A program made the translations under genes and the position numbers. Below the pieces are notes generated by a model. It worked only from the letters and a program-made list of their open reading frames with translations. It ran no database searches and had not been told where the DNA came from. Positions 45,244-53,507 of a stretch of 64,000 bases of DNA are shown one piece after another (the first letter of the stretch is position 1; the number at the start of each line of letters is the position of its first letter). Origin of the DNA: Sanguibacter antarcticus (GTDB taxonomy: Bacteria; Actinomycetota; Actinomycetes; Actinomycetales; Cellulomonadaceae). The stretch covers positions 372,001 through 436,000 of the forward strand of contig NZ_PDJG01000001.1 of the NCBI RefSeq assembly GCF_002564005.1, in the 5' to 3' direction.

Positions 45244-48200
45244 ATGGACGACGGTATGACTTCCTCTGACCTGACCCCTGCCGCGCACCCGCTCGCTGAG
45301 CGCACCCGCGCCGCGTTCGTGACCGCGATCCTCGTGACCCGTGGCTCGACGCCGTACCTGTCGCACTCCCTCGATGCCGTCTTCGCCTCGACGGTCGAGC
45401 CTGCCGGGGTGGTGGTCGTCGACGTGTCGACCGACTCCTCGGCGACGCTCTCCGCGGAGGTGGCGGACCGCGTGACTCTCGTCCGCGCGCCGGGAGCCCG
45501 AACCTTCGGTGCAGCGATCACCGACGCGCTCGACGTCGTGGGCAGGTCGGCGACGACCCCGTGGATGTGGTTGCTCCACGACGACTCCGCCCCCGAGCCG
45601 CAGGCCCTGCACCACCTCGTCCGCGCGCTCGAGCACACCTCGTCTGTCGCGATCGCCGGGTCCAAGCAGGTCCGGTGGCACGCGCCCGACGAGCTCGTCG
45701 AGGTCGGGTACACGGTCTCCCGCAGCGGCCGCCGCATGACGGGCGTCGAGCCAGGAGAGCTCGACCAGGGCCAGCACGACTCGCGCGAGGACGTGCTCGC
45801 CGTCGGCCTCGCCGGTGCGCTCGTGCGTCGCAGCGTCTGGGACGACCTCGGTGGCACGGACCCGGTGTACGGCAGCTTCGGCGACGGTCTCGACCTGTGC
45901 AGGCGCGCGCGCCTGGCCGGTCACCGGGTCGTCGTCGTCCCGCGCGCGATCGTGCTGCACGCGCAGGCAGGCCTCTCCGGGCTGCGCGACGCGGTGCCGA
46001 CCGATGACGACGCTCCTGACGCGCTGCCTGCCGCCGAGGACCAGACGGACGCGGTCGATCCGACGTTCGGTGCACGGCTGCGCTCGCAGCTGTACTTTCT
46101 CGGGACGAGCATCCGCGTCTGGCTCCTCCCGTTCTTCCTCGTCGGCTCCGTCCTGGCGGGCCCGGTCCGGGCCCTGTACCGGATCGCGGTCAAGCAGCCC
46201 GGTCACGCCGTCGACGAGCTGTGGAGCCCGCTGTGGCTGCTGGCCCGGACCGGGAAGATCATCGGTGCCCGACGCTCGGCGGCCGCGACCTCTGTCGCTC
46301 CCCGGAGCCTGCTGGTCCCGCTCATGGCGACCACGCGGGACGTGCTCGAGGGGCACCGTGACCGGCGTCTCGCGCTGGCGGCGCTGCGCAAGGCGGCGCA
46401 CGCGCCGAACGAGCTCGACCGTGCCGAGATCAGGTCGGCTGCCCGGCACCGCGCTGCCGGGCTGGGCGGCGTGCTCCTCGTCGCGCTCGTCGTGACGGTC
46501 CTCGCGCTCGGTCCGGTCCTCAGGACGCTCGTCGACGGGGGACGGATCGTCGGCGGTGCGCTGCTCCCCGCCAGCGGTGGGTTCGCCGACCTCTGGCAGG
46601 CGATCACCGGCGGGTGGATCCGCGACGGGCTCGGGGCGTCCGCACCTGCCGACCCGCTGCTCACCGCGCTCGCCCCGGCGACGATCCTGGCCCGCGGAGA
46701 TCTTCAACTGGCCGTGAACGTGCTGCTCGTGTCGATGCTCGTGCTCGCGGGCGCAGGCGCCTGGTTCGCCGCGGGCGCAGCGACCCGCTCTGTTCCCATC
46801 CGTCTCTGGGCAGGCCTCGTGTGGGTCGCGGCACCGGCGCTGCTCGTCGGTCTGGGAGACGGGCGCCTCGGCGCGGTGCTCGCCCACGCGACGCTCCCGT
46901 GGTTCGCGCTGTCGCTCGCACGGGCGCTGGGGATCCAGGCCACCGACTCGTGGGGCGTGCTGCGGATGCGGTCCGCCGAGCGCACCGAGCAACGGGTGCG
47001 CGAGAAGACGCAGGAACGGCTCGCGCAGCGGGCTGAGGCCCGCGGCGCCTCAGGCATCCCCGTGGGCCGGGTGAGCCTGCGGTCCCAACCGGCAGGACCC
47101 GTGCGTCCGCACGGTTCGGTCGCCGCGCTCGGTGCAGCGGGTCTGACCTTCGCGATCGTCGTCGCGGGCGCACCCGTCCTCCTCCTTCCTGGCCTCGTGG
47201 CGATGCTCGTGGTCCTCGTCGTGGCGCCGCGCCACCGCCGTTACGTGCTGTTCGTCCCGCTGCCTGCGCTCGTCATCGTCGGGCCGCTCCTCGTGCGCAC
47301 CGCCGCCACCTGGTCGAGCGGGGGCTGGCGCATCCTCTTCGGCGACCCAGGGCTGCCGCTCGCCTCCGACGCAGCAGAGCCCTGGCAGCAGCTCTTCGCC
47401 CTCCCGGCGGTCCCGTCGTCGTTCTTCACCGCAGACGGAGCGTGGGGTGTCGTCGGCGAGATCGCGCCCTACGCGCTCGGGGCGACCGTGCTCGTCACAG
47501 CGCTCGTCGGTCTCGCCCGGAGCGGAGCGCGGGGCGCCGCGGCCCGTGTCTTGTGGTGCATCGTCCCGCTCGGTCTCGCCACCGCGGTGCTCTCTGCTGC
47601 GATCGTCGTCGACGGCGGCACCACCTCGGCCGTGACCGGGTGGTCCGGGCCCGGGTCCTCACTCCTGCTGCTCGCCCTGCTCGGTGCAGGAGCCCTGGGG
47701 ATCGACGGGCTCGCCGCGAAGGCGATGACGCACACGTTCGGGTGGCGCCAGCTCGGGATCGGCCTGCTCGCCCTGGTCATCGGGCTCGTCCCGCTGGCCG
47801 GCCTCGCTGCCTGGGGCGGCGCCTCGCGGAGCGACGACTCACCCGTCGCCCTGCAGTCGCTCGACCGTGCGATCGTGCCGGCCGTCGGCCAACAGCTGCA
47901 GACGTCGGGACGCCAGGCGCGGGTGCTCGTCCTCGAGACCGCGGACGACGGGTCGATCGCCTATCAGCTTCTTCACGAGGACGGACCACAGCTCACCGAC
48001 TCCTCGACGGTCGTCAACGTGACGCACCTGGCCGGTCATGCCGACCCCGCAGCAGAGCTCGTCGCGGCGGTCTCCTCCGGCGTCGAGGGCGACCAGGCGG
48101 GTGCGCTCGCGGAGCTCGGCGTCGGAGCGGTCCTGGTGCCGCCGTCCGACCAGCTCGCCCGCGCGCAGCTCGTCGGCCGGATCGACACCGTGGTCGGGCT

Positions 48201-48633
48201 CCAGCGGATCACCGAGAACGAGTCCGGGACGATCTGGCGCGTCATGCCCGTCGACGCGGTCACCGAGGCCGTCCAGCCTGCCTGGGCGCGGATCTACTCA
48301 CCTGATCCTGACGGCGCGCTCGTCGTAGAGCAGGCGGTCGAGGCCGGTCGGCTCTCGGTCGACACGACGGTGGCGCCCGGCGAACCGGACCGCGTCCTCG
48401 TCCTGGCCGAGAACGCCGCACCCGGCTGGACGGCCCGGCTCGACGGGGTGCCGCTGCGCTCGCTCGAAGACGGTGCGCGCCAGGCCTTCGCGCTCGGAGG
48501 CGAGGGCGGGCATCTCGTCGTCGGCTACGAGCGTGCGAGCCGGACACCGTGGATCGTCCTGCAGGGCGTCGTCCTCGTCGTGTTCGCACTGCTCGCCCTG
48601 CCTGTGAGACGACGACGTGGAGGTGGGCGATGA
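45244..48633 (+). CDS. GT2 domain fused to a large polytopic membrane region with YfhO-like ectodomain, 1129 aa
   Basis: Residues about 20-260 are GT2-like (AILVTRGSTPYLSHSLDAV, MWLLHDDSAPEPQA, GDGLDLCRRARLAG). About ten membrane helices follow from residue 285 on, with cytoplasmic Arg/Glu-rich loops. After a last extracytoplasmic region comes a C-terminal segment (GWTARLDGVPLRSLEDG) and a final TM helix, the same ending as the YfhO-type protein at 10-12.8 kb. It may combine a sugar-lipid synthase with a GT-C-like transferase in one chain. ATG 45244 or 45256 could be the start. The next gene overlaps by ATGA. It is usually found beside whiB and DUF5719 in actinobacteria. Confidence 0.85.
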   Translation: MDDGMTSSDLTPAAHPLAERTRAAFVTAILVTRGSTPYLSHSLDAVFASTVEPAGVVVVDVSTDSSATLSAEVADRVTLVRAPGARTFGAAITDALDVVGRSATTPWMWLLHDDSAPEPQALHHLVRALEHTSSVAIAGSKQVRWHAPDELVEVGYTVSRSGRRMTGVEPGELDQGQHDSREDVLAVGLAGALVRRSVWDDLGGTDPVYGSFGDGLDLCRRARLAGHRVVVVPRAIVLHAQAGLSGLRDAVPTDDDAPDALPAAEDQTDAVDPTFGARLRSQLYFLGTSIRVWLLPFFLVGSVLAGPVRALYRIAVKQPGHAVDELWSPLWLLARTGKIIGARRSAAATSVAPRSLLVPLMATTRDVLEGHRDRRLALAALRKAAHAPNELDRAEIRSAARHRAAGLGGVLLVALVVTVLALGPVLRTLVDGGRIVGGALLPASGGFADLWQAITGGWIRDGLGASAPADPLLTALAPATILARGDLQLAVNVLLVSMLVLAGAGAWFAAGAATRSVPIRLWAGLVWVAAPALLVGLGDGRLGAVLAHATLPWFALSLARALGIQATDSWGVLRMRSAERTEQRVREKTQERLAQRAEARGASGIPVGRVSLRSQPAGPVRPHGSVAALGAAGLTFAIVVAGAPVLLLPGLVAMLVVLVVAPRHRRYVLFVPLPALVIVGPLLVRTAATWSSGGWRILFGDPGLPLASDAAEPWQQLFALPAVPSSFFTADGAWGVVGEIAPYALGATVLVTALVGLARSGARGAAARVLWCIVPLGLATAVLSAAIVVDGGTTSAVTGWSGPGSSLLLLALLGAGALGIDGLAAKAMTHTFGWRQLGIGLLALVIGLVPLAGLAAWGGASRSDDSPVALQSLDRAIVPAVGQQLQTSGRQARVLVLETADDGSIAYQLLHEDGPQLTDSSTVVNVTHLAGHADPAAELVAAVSSGVEGDQAGALAELGVGAVLVPPSDQLARAQLVGRIDTVVGLQRITENESGTIWRVMPVDAVTEAVQPAWARIYSPDPDGALVVEQAVEAGRLSVDTTVAPGEPDRVLVLAENAAPGWTARLDGVPLRSLEDGARQAFALGGEGGHLVVGYERASRTPWIVLQGVVLVVFALLALPVRRRRGGGR

Positions 48634-50438
48634 AGGCCCGATCGACCAGCAAACGCCCCGCAGCGTCCACCCGAGGTGCAGCGGTGCGCCGCGTCGCGTC
48701 CATCGTCCTCGTCCTCGGCGTGACCGCGGCGGTGACCGTCCTCAGCACGGACCTCGTGACCCACGACGCGGCAGCAGCCGAGACGGGGACGACGGTCGCG
48801 CTCGGCGCACGCTCGACCACCCTCGTGTGCCCGGGTCCGGTCGCGCTCTCCGACCCCGGCTCGACGAACGACGAAGGCTTCAGCCCGACTCCCGTCGAGA
48901 CGCAGACGTCGCTGCGCACGACAGTCCTGGGCGACGGTGTCTCAGCAGCGCTCACCCCCTTCTCCGGCGCTGACGACGAGAGCGTTGCAGCGGTGCAGAC
49001 CGTCGACGGCGCGCAGCCCAGCGCCCAGGGGTCGATCGACGAGCTCGACGAGGCCCTCGTCCTCAAGACGTCCACGGACACCGACGCGGCGGCTTCCGAC
49101 GGGGCGCCACAGCTCGTCGCGGCGAGCGTGGCGTCGGCCACCGCCGCAGGCGACCTCCAGGGAGTCGCTGCAGCCGGGTGCCAGACCCCGGGCATCAGCC
49201 AGTGGCTCGTCGGCGGGAGCACCGACCTCGGGACCAGCGCGCGACTCGTCCTGCAGAACCCGAGCCGCACGGCCGCGACCGTGACCATCACCCTGTGGGG
49301 GGCTGGTGGCGAGCTCGATCTCGCCGGGCCCGCCACCTACCTCGTGCCCCCCTCGAGCCAGGTCTCCACCCTGCTCGAGGGGCTCGCAGCGGAGCAGCGG
49401 CGGATCGCGGTGCACGTGACCTCCACGGGTGCGCTCGTCACGGCGTACCTCCAGCACAACGTCCTCGACGGGCTGACACCCCGCGGTGTCGACTTCGTCG
49501 TCCCCGGAGACGAGCCTGCCACCGCTCAGACGCTCGTCGGCCTCGAGGTCGAGGCCTCGGACGTCACCGACGCAGGCGTCGGCTCGCTGCGCCTTCTCGT
49601 GCCGGGGGACGCAGCCGGAACCGCCGCGATCCGAGTCCTCGGCGCCGACGGTCAGCACATCCTGCGCGGGGCCGAGACCGTCGACCTCGTGCCCGGAGAG
49701 GTCACCGACGTCTCGCTCGCAGGGCTGCCTGCCGGACGCTACAGCGTCGTGGTGCAGTCGGACGTGCCGGTCGTCGCCGGGGCGCAGACCGTGCGGACCG
49801 GTACCGCCGACCCCGATCAGCGTCTCGTGGGGACGCCCCAGGACCGCGCCTGGGTTCCCGCGCGGCACGCCGACACGCACGAGACGAGAGTCGTCGCTCT
49901 CCCGGTGCGCACCACGGGCGTCCTGGTCCTCACAGCGCTGCCCGAGGGGCTCGACGGCGACGACCCCTTCGCGGCGGACGTCCCCATCGTCTACGCGGCC
50001 GACGACGACCTGCCGCCCGACGAGGACGCGACCCCTGGTGACGACGCGACGCCTGACGACGACGCGACCCCCGACGATCCCACGGATCCGGCGACCAGCG
50101 CGTCCGCAGACTCGTGGGACCCTGTCCGGCGCGGCGAGATCCGTCTCTACGGCGCTGACGGTCAGCTCCTCGCCACGAAGCCAGTCGAGCTCGCGGCCGG
50201 CCAGACGATGGCCGTGGACCTGTCCGACGTCGCCGACGGCGAGGTCGTCGCAGCAGCAGCGGTCGTCCCCGACGACCCGGCGGACGGCGAGACGCCGTAC
50301 ACCCTCGACTGGTCGGTCCTCGTCTCGGCGACCGGGGTCTCCGGTGCTACCGCGGTGATCCTGCCGGCGCGGCCGGACAGCGGCGGCTCCGAGGTCCTCG
50401 TCCTGCGGTCGCCGACCGTCGGGCTCCCGACCGGCTGA
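48630..50438 (+). CDS. DUF5719 family secreted protein, 602 aa
   Basis: A basic N-terminus and one hydrophobic helix (about 20-45, RVASIVLVLGVTAAVTVLS) export or anchor the protein; the rest is extracytoplasmic and beta-rich. Repeated segments such as ARLVLQNPSRTAATVTITLW and STLLEGLAAEQRRIAVHVTS are typical DUF5719. A low-complexity acidic stretch with DDATP repeats (about residues 470-488) interrupts it. DUF5719 proteins are encoded next to the large GT2 membrane protein in actinobacteria; here they overlap by 4 bp, so a functional complex is likely. Function unknown. Confidence 0.85.
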   Translation: MKARSTSKRPAASTRGAAVRRVASIVLVLGVTAAVTVLSTDLVTHDAAAAETGTTVALGARSTTLVCPGPVALSDPGSTNDEGFSPTPVETQTSLRTTVLGDGVSAALTPFSGADDESVAAVQTVDGAQPSAQGSIDELDEALVLKTSTDTDAAASDGAPQLVAASVASATAAGDLQGVAAAGCQTPGISQWLVGGSTDLGTSARLVLQNPSRTAATVTITLWGAGGELDLAGPATYLVPPSSQVSTLLEGLAAEQRRIAVHVTSTGALVTAYLQHNVLDGLTPRGVDFVVPGDEPATAQTLVGLEVEASDVTDAGVGSLRLLVPGDAAGTAAIRVLGADGQHILRGAETVDLVPGEVTDVSLAGLPAGRYSVVVQSDVPVVAGAQTVRTGTADPDQRLVGTPQDRAWVPARHADTHETRVVALPVRTTGVLVLTALPEGLDGDDPFAADVPIVYAADDDLPPDEDATPGDDATPDDDATPDDPTDPATSASADSWDPVRRGEIRLYGADGQLLATKPVELAAGQTMAVDLSDVADGEVVAAAAVVPDDPADGETPYTLDWSVLVSATGVSGATAVILPARPDSGGSEVLVLRSPTVGLPTG

Positions 50439-50467
50439 CCCGTCGAGCGCCTCTCGGCGCCCGGCCC

Positions 50468-50944
50468 TCAGCCGTGGTCGCGGAACTGCGGGTCGATCTC
50501 TTCCGGAGACCGCGAGAGCAGGTGCGCCACCTGCTCCACGACGACGTCGCGCACGAGCTCGGCGAGGTCGTCTGCGTCGAACGCACGGCTCTCGACCGGA
50601 CGCCGGTAGACGAGCACCCGGCCAGGCTGGCCGGACTCGGCGGGGAAGTACCGTCCCATCGGCACCCCGCCGTGCTCCCACGGCGAAGGATCAGACGGCG
50701 GGACGTCCTCGACAGCGAACTCTGTCCCCGCCAGCTCCCGGCCCCACGACTTCTCGAGGCGCTCGACGACGGCGAGGACATGCTCGTCGAACCGTTCGGC
50801 GCGGGTGCGATAGGCCGGGAGGTTCGTCGGGAGGAAGGGACCTCGCAGGCCGCGGCTGCGCCGGTCTCGGCGGCTGCGGCGCACCGGCGCGCGCGCGGAC
50901 GGCCCGAGAGCGCCGGGCCCGGTCGGGGTGAGTGACTCGTCCAT
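50468..50944 (-). CDS. Metallopeptidase-family (zincin-like) protein lacking the HExxH motif, 158 aa
   Basis: Matches the actinobacterial metallopeptidase family found near whiB2/manB (the Rv3259 type) by context and by FDEHVLAVVERLEKSWGREL and FLPTNLPAYRTRAERFDE. The expected catalytic HExxH position reads VVVEQVAHLLSRS, in which the two zinc histidines are not present at the right spacing, so it is probably not an active protease. The N-terminal ~40 residues are Arg-rich. TAGAGT ends 7 nt before ATG 50944, so it may be leaderless; DUF3499 is divergent. Confidence 0.75.
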   Translation of the reverse strand: MDESLTPTGPGALGPSARAPVRRSRRDRRSRGLRGPFLPTNLPAYRTRAERFDEHVLAVVERLEKSWGRELAGTEFAVEDVPPSDPSPWEHGGVPMGRYFPAESGQPGRVLVYRRPVESRAFDADDLAELVRDVVVEQVAHLLSRSPEEIDPQFRDHG

Positions 50945-50951
50945 GGTCCGA

Positions 50952-51008
50952 ACTCTAGCCGCGCACCCGGCGTGGGAGTACAGCGATCCTTGCCACGGGC
51001 GGTACCGT
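50952..51008. promoter_or_regulatory. Divergent leaderless-type -10 elements
   Basis: TAGAGT on the minus strand (50957-50952) ends 7 nt from ATG 50944. TACCGT on the plus strand (51003-51008) ends 8 nt from GTG 51017. Both suggest mRNAs starting at the start codon. Confidence 0.45.
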
Positions 51009-51016
51009 CATCTCTT

Positions 51017-51373
51017 GTGAGATCAGTCCGTCAGTGCTCCCGAACCGCTTGCGCGCGTGCCGCAGTGGCCACACTCACCTATGTGTACTCGGACTCGACC
51101 GCTGTCCTCGGCCCGCTGGCGTACATGGCTGAGCCGCACAGCTACGACCTGTGCGAGATCCACTCCGACCGTCTGACGGCCCCGCGGGGCTGGGAGGTCG
51201 TGCGTCTGACACCCGCGTTCGCCGAAGCGGGACCGACCCCAGACGACCTCGTCGCGCTCGCCGACGCCGTGCGCGAGGCTGGCCGACCGAAGCACCTCAG
51301 CGACCCTGAGCCCGTCCAGCACGGTGAGGTCGCCCGGCGCGGGCACCTGCGCATCCTCAAGGGAGACGGCTGA
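51017..51373 (+). CDS. DUF3499 family protein, 118 aa
   Basis: A small actinobacterial protein with CSRTAC near the N-terminus (C7, C12), a conserved ATLTYVYSDSTAVLGPLA segment and CEIHSDRL (C46, H49), which together could bind one metal ion. DUF3499 is conserved beside whiB2 and manB in mycobacteria and streptomycetes but its role is unknown. It starts at GTG 51017, 8 nt after a -10-like TACCGT, so translation is probably leaderless. The next gene begins 4 nt after the stop. Confidence 0.92.
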   Translation: MRSVRQCSRTACARAAVATLTYVYSDSTAVLGPLAYMAEPHSYDLCEIHSDRLTAPRGWEVVRLTPAFAEAGPTPDDLVALADAVREAGRPKHLSDPEPVQHGEVARRGHLRILKGDG

Positions 51374-51376
51374 GGC

Positions 51377-51661
51377 ATGGCAGGCCCCAGCAAGCCTGCG
51401 AGACGACGGCGCGCCGAGCCCGCACCTGACGTACCTCTCGGCTCGCTGAGCCAGCCACGCCCGGACGTGACCGGGCCACAGACGTGTCCCGCGTGCGGGT
51501 CTGCGTCGCTGACCAGGCTGTCTCTGCCGAACGCGGCAGGTGCAGCTGCGATCTTCGTCTCCTGCCACGACTGTGAGCGTTCCGGGTGGTTCGCGTCCGA
51601 CGACGGTCGAGAGCTGTCTCGCGGCGAGGTCCTCGGGCAAGAAGGGCACGACGGACAGTAG
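51377..51661 (+). CDS. Small zinc-ribbon protein, 94 aa
   Basis: Contains CPAC (C37, C40) and CHDC (C63, C66) pairs 23 residues apart, a zinc-ribbon layout. The rest is Pro/Ser/Asp-rich, and a SGWFASDDGRELSR segment follows the second pair. ATG 51377 is 4 nt after the DUF3499 stop, suggesting co-expression. I do not recognise a specific family. It could be a structural or regulatory partner for DUF3499 or ManB. Confidence 0.65.
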   Translation: MAGPSKPARRRRAEPAPDVPLGSLSQPRPDVTGPQTCPACGSASLTRLSLPNAAGAAAIFVSCHDCERSGWFASDDGRELSRGEVLGQEGHDGQ

Positions 51662-51664
51662 GCT
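51659..51664 (+). promoter_or_regulatory. -10-like TAGGCT for manB
   Basis: Followed by 6 nt and then ATG 51671, identical in sequence and spacing to the element at 21226-21231. It overlaps the end of the zinc-ribbon gene. Confidence 0.45.
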
Positions 51665-51670
51665 CGGTGC

Positions 51671-53230
51671 ATGGAACCGACCTCTTCTGACGTCACGAGC
51701 GCCACGCCCGCGTCCCCCTGGGACCTCTCGGCACTCATCAAGTCCTACGACGTGCGTGGCATCGTCCCCGAGCCCTTCAGCCCCGCGGTCGCCGAGGCGA
51801 TCGGCGCCGCGTTCGCGACCGTCGTGGTCATCCCCGACGCGGGCGACGCGGCCGACGCGACACCTCCTGGTCTCGACGGCCCCGGCGCTGATGCGTCCAC
51901 CGTCTCCACGGGGCGCCCCCGTGTCGTCATCGGCCACGACATGCGCGAGTCGGGTCCCGAGCTCGTCGGTGCGTTCGCCCGCGGGCTGACCACCGCTGGC
52001 ATCGACGTCGTCCTCATCGGGCTGTGCTCCACCGACGGCCTCTACTACGCGTCGGGCGCGCTCGGTGTTCCGGGCGCGATGTTCACGGCCAGCCACAACC
52101 CGGCCGAGTACAACGGCATCAAGCTCTGCCGCAGCGCAGCACGCCCGGTGGGCCAAGACACCGGCCTCGCCCGGGTGCGCGAGCTCGCCGAGCAGTACCT
52201 CACCTACGGCCTCCCCGGTCCGGCGACCCAGCTCGGCCAGCTCACCGAGCGATCGATGCTCGCCGACTACGCCGCGTTCCTGCGGGGTCTCGTCGACATC
52301 TCCGGCATCCGACCGCTCAAGGTGGTCGTCGACGCAGGCAACGGGATGGGCGGCTACACCGTCCCCGCAGTCCTGGGCACCGGCGCCGGGCTGCCGGAGC
52401 TCCCGCTCGAGATCGTCCCGCTCTACTTCGAGCTCGACGGCTCCTTCCCCAACCACGAGGCCAACCCGCTCGAGCCGGCGAACCTCGTCGACCTCCAGGC
52501 TGCTGTCGTCGAGCACGGCGCAGACATCGGCATCGCGTTCGACGGCGACGCGGACCGCTGCTTCGTCATCGACGAGCGCGGCGAGCCGGTGAGCCCGTCA
52601 GCGATCACGGCGCTCGTCGGCCTGCGAGAGGTCGCCCGCGAGCAGGCCGCCGGCCGGACACCGACGATCATCCACAACCTCATCACGTCGGCTGCTGTCC
52701 CGGACCTCATGCGTGCCGCAGGCGCACGTGTCGTCCGGACCCGCGTGGGCCACTCGTTCATCAAGGCGCAGATGGCCGAGCACGACGCGGTCTTCGGTGG
52801 CGAGCACAGCGCGCACTACTACTTCCGTGACTTCTTCTTCGCGGACACCGGCATGCTCGCTGCGCTCCACGTGCTCGCGGCCCTCGGAGAGCAGCCGCAC
52901 CCGCTCTCGGGGCTCGCCGAGGTCTACGAGCCGTACACGTCCAGCGGTGAGCTGAACTCTCGCGTCGACGACGTTCCCGCTGCGCGCGCACGTGTCGTCG
53001 AGGCCTATGTGGAGAAGCAGGGCGCCGGTCCGGTCACTGTCGACGAGCTCGACGGCCTGACGATCTCCCACTGGGACTCCACCCCGCAGTGGTGGTTCAA
53101 CCTGCGCGCCTCGAACACCGAGCCGCTCCTGCGGCTCAACGTCGAGGCCGCGGACGAGGACATCATGGTCAAGGTGCGCGACGACGTGCTCGCCCTCGTC
53201 CGTGCAGCGGACGCGGAGAACAACGCGTGA
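51671..53230 (+). CDS. manB: Phosphomannomutase/phosphoglucomutase
   Basis: Interconverts mannose-6-phosphate and mannose-1-phosphate (and often glucose analogues), supplying GDP-mannose or the glucose-1-phosphate used by RmlA. The 519-residue protein has the catalytic serine motif GAMFTASHNPAEYNGIK, the metal site IAFDGDADRCF, sugar-binding GGEHSAHYYFRDFF, and a phosphate-binding RASNTEPLLRLNVEA near the end. ATG 51671 may be leaderless. It overlaps the Trm112-like gene (GTGA). Its place next to whiB and DUF3499 is conserved among actinobacteria. Confidence 0.95.
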   Translation: MEPTSSDVTSATPASPWDLSALIKSYDVRGIVPEPFSPAVAEAIGAAFATVVVIPDAGDAADATPPGLDGPGADASTVSTGRPRVVIGHDMRESGPELVGAFARGLTTAGIDVVLIGLCSTDGLYYASGALGVPGAMFTASHNPAEYNGIKLCRSAARPVGQDTGLARVRELAEQYLTYGLPGPATQLGQLTERSMLADYAAFLRGLVDISGIRPLKVVVDAGNGMGGYTVPAVLGTGAGLPELPLEIVPLYFELDGSFPNHEANPLEPANLVDLQAAVVEHGADIGIAFDGDADRCFVIDERGEPVSPSAITALVGLREVAREQAAGRTPTIIHNLITSAAVPDLMRAAGARVVRTRVGHSFIKAQMAEHDAVFGGEHSAHYYFRDFFFADTGMLAALHVLAALGEQPHPLSGLAEVYEPYTSSGELNSRVDDVPAARARVVEAYVEKQGAGPVTVDELDGLTISHWDSTPQWWFNLRASNTEPLLRLNVEAADEDIMVKVRDDVLALVRAADAENNA

Positions 53231-53451
53231 GCGCCGCGACGGCCGCCGGTGGCCCTCTTCACGCGATCGACCCGTGGGTCCGGGCGATCCTGCGCTGCCC
53301 GGCGACGGGCGCCGAGCTCGTGGACGGATGGGGCCCGAACGGTGAGGCCGAGCTGCACTCCACTGCCGAGCAGGGCGCGCTCGCGTACCCTGTCCGCGAC
53401 GGCATCCCGGTCCTCCTCGTCGACGACGCACGGGTGCTGTCGAGTCTCTGA
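53227..53451 (+). CDS. Trm112-like protein (UPF0434), 74 aa
   Basis: A short protein with the UPF0434/Trm112 pattern: a leading helix, ILRCPATGAELVDG near residue 24, and a late ALAYPVRDGIPVLLVDDAR. Only one cysteine is left where zinc-binding homologues have several. GTG 53227 overlaps the manB stop by 4 bp. Family members often sit between manB and a SIS-domain gene; that partner is absent here. Trm112-type proteins activate methyltransferases in other organisms, but no specific partner can be assigned. Confidence 0.85.
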   Translation: MSAATAAGGPLHAIDPWVRAILRCPATGAELVDGWGPNGEAELHSTAEQGALAYPVRDGIPVLLVDDARVLSSL

Positions 53452-53454
53452 CGA

Positions 53455-53475
53455 CCGAGCGGCACCTCCGCTCGG
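53455..53475 (+). terminator. 8-bp hairpin with T-rich tail
   Basis: CCGAGCGG (53455-53462) pairs with CCGCTCGG (53468-53475), then a TCTCTCTTCT run. It could end the manB operon before the transporter gene. Confidence 0.5.
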
Positions 53476-53507
53476 CTCGATCTCTCTTCTGCAGACCTGG
53501 AGCACGC

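Noticed and set aside
44806..46992. 728-codon minus-strand frame over whiB and the large GT2 gene
   Set aside because: Arg/Glu/Asp-rich shadow with no start context; whiB cysteines on the plus strand are unambiguous.
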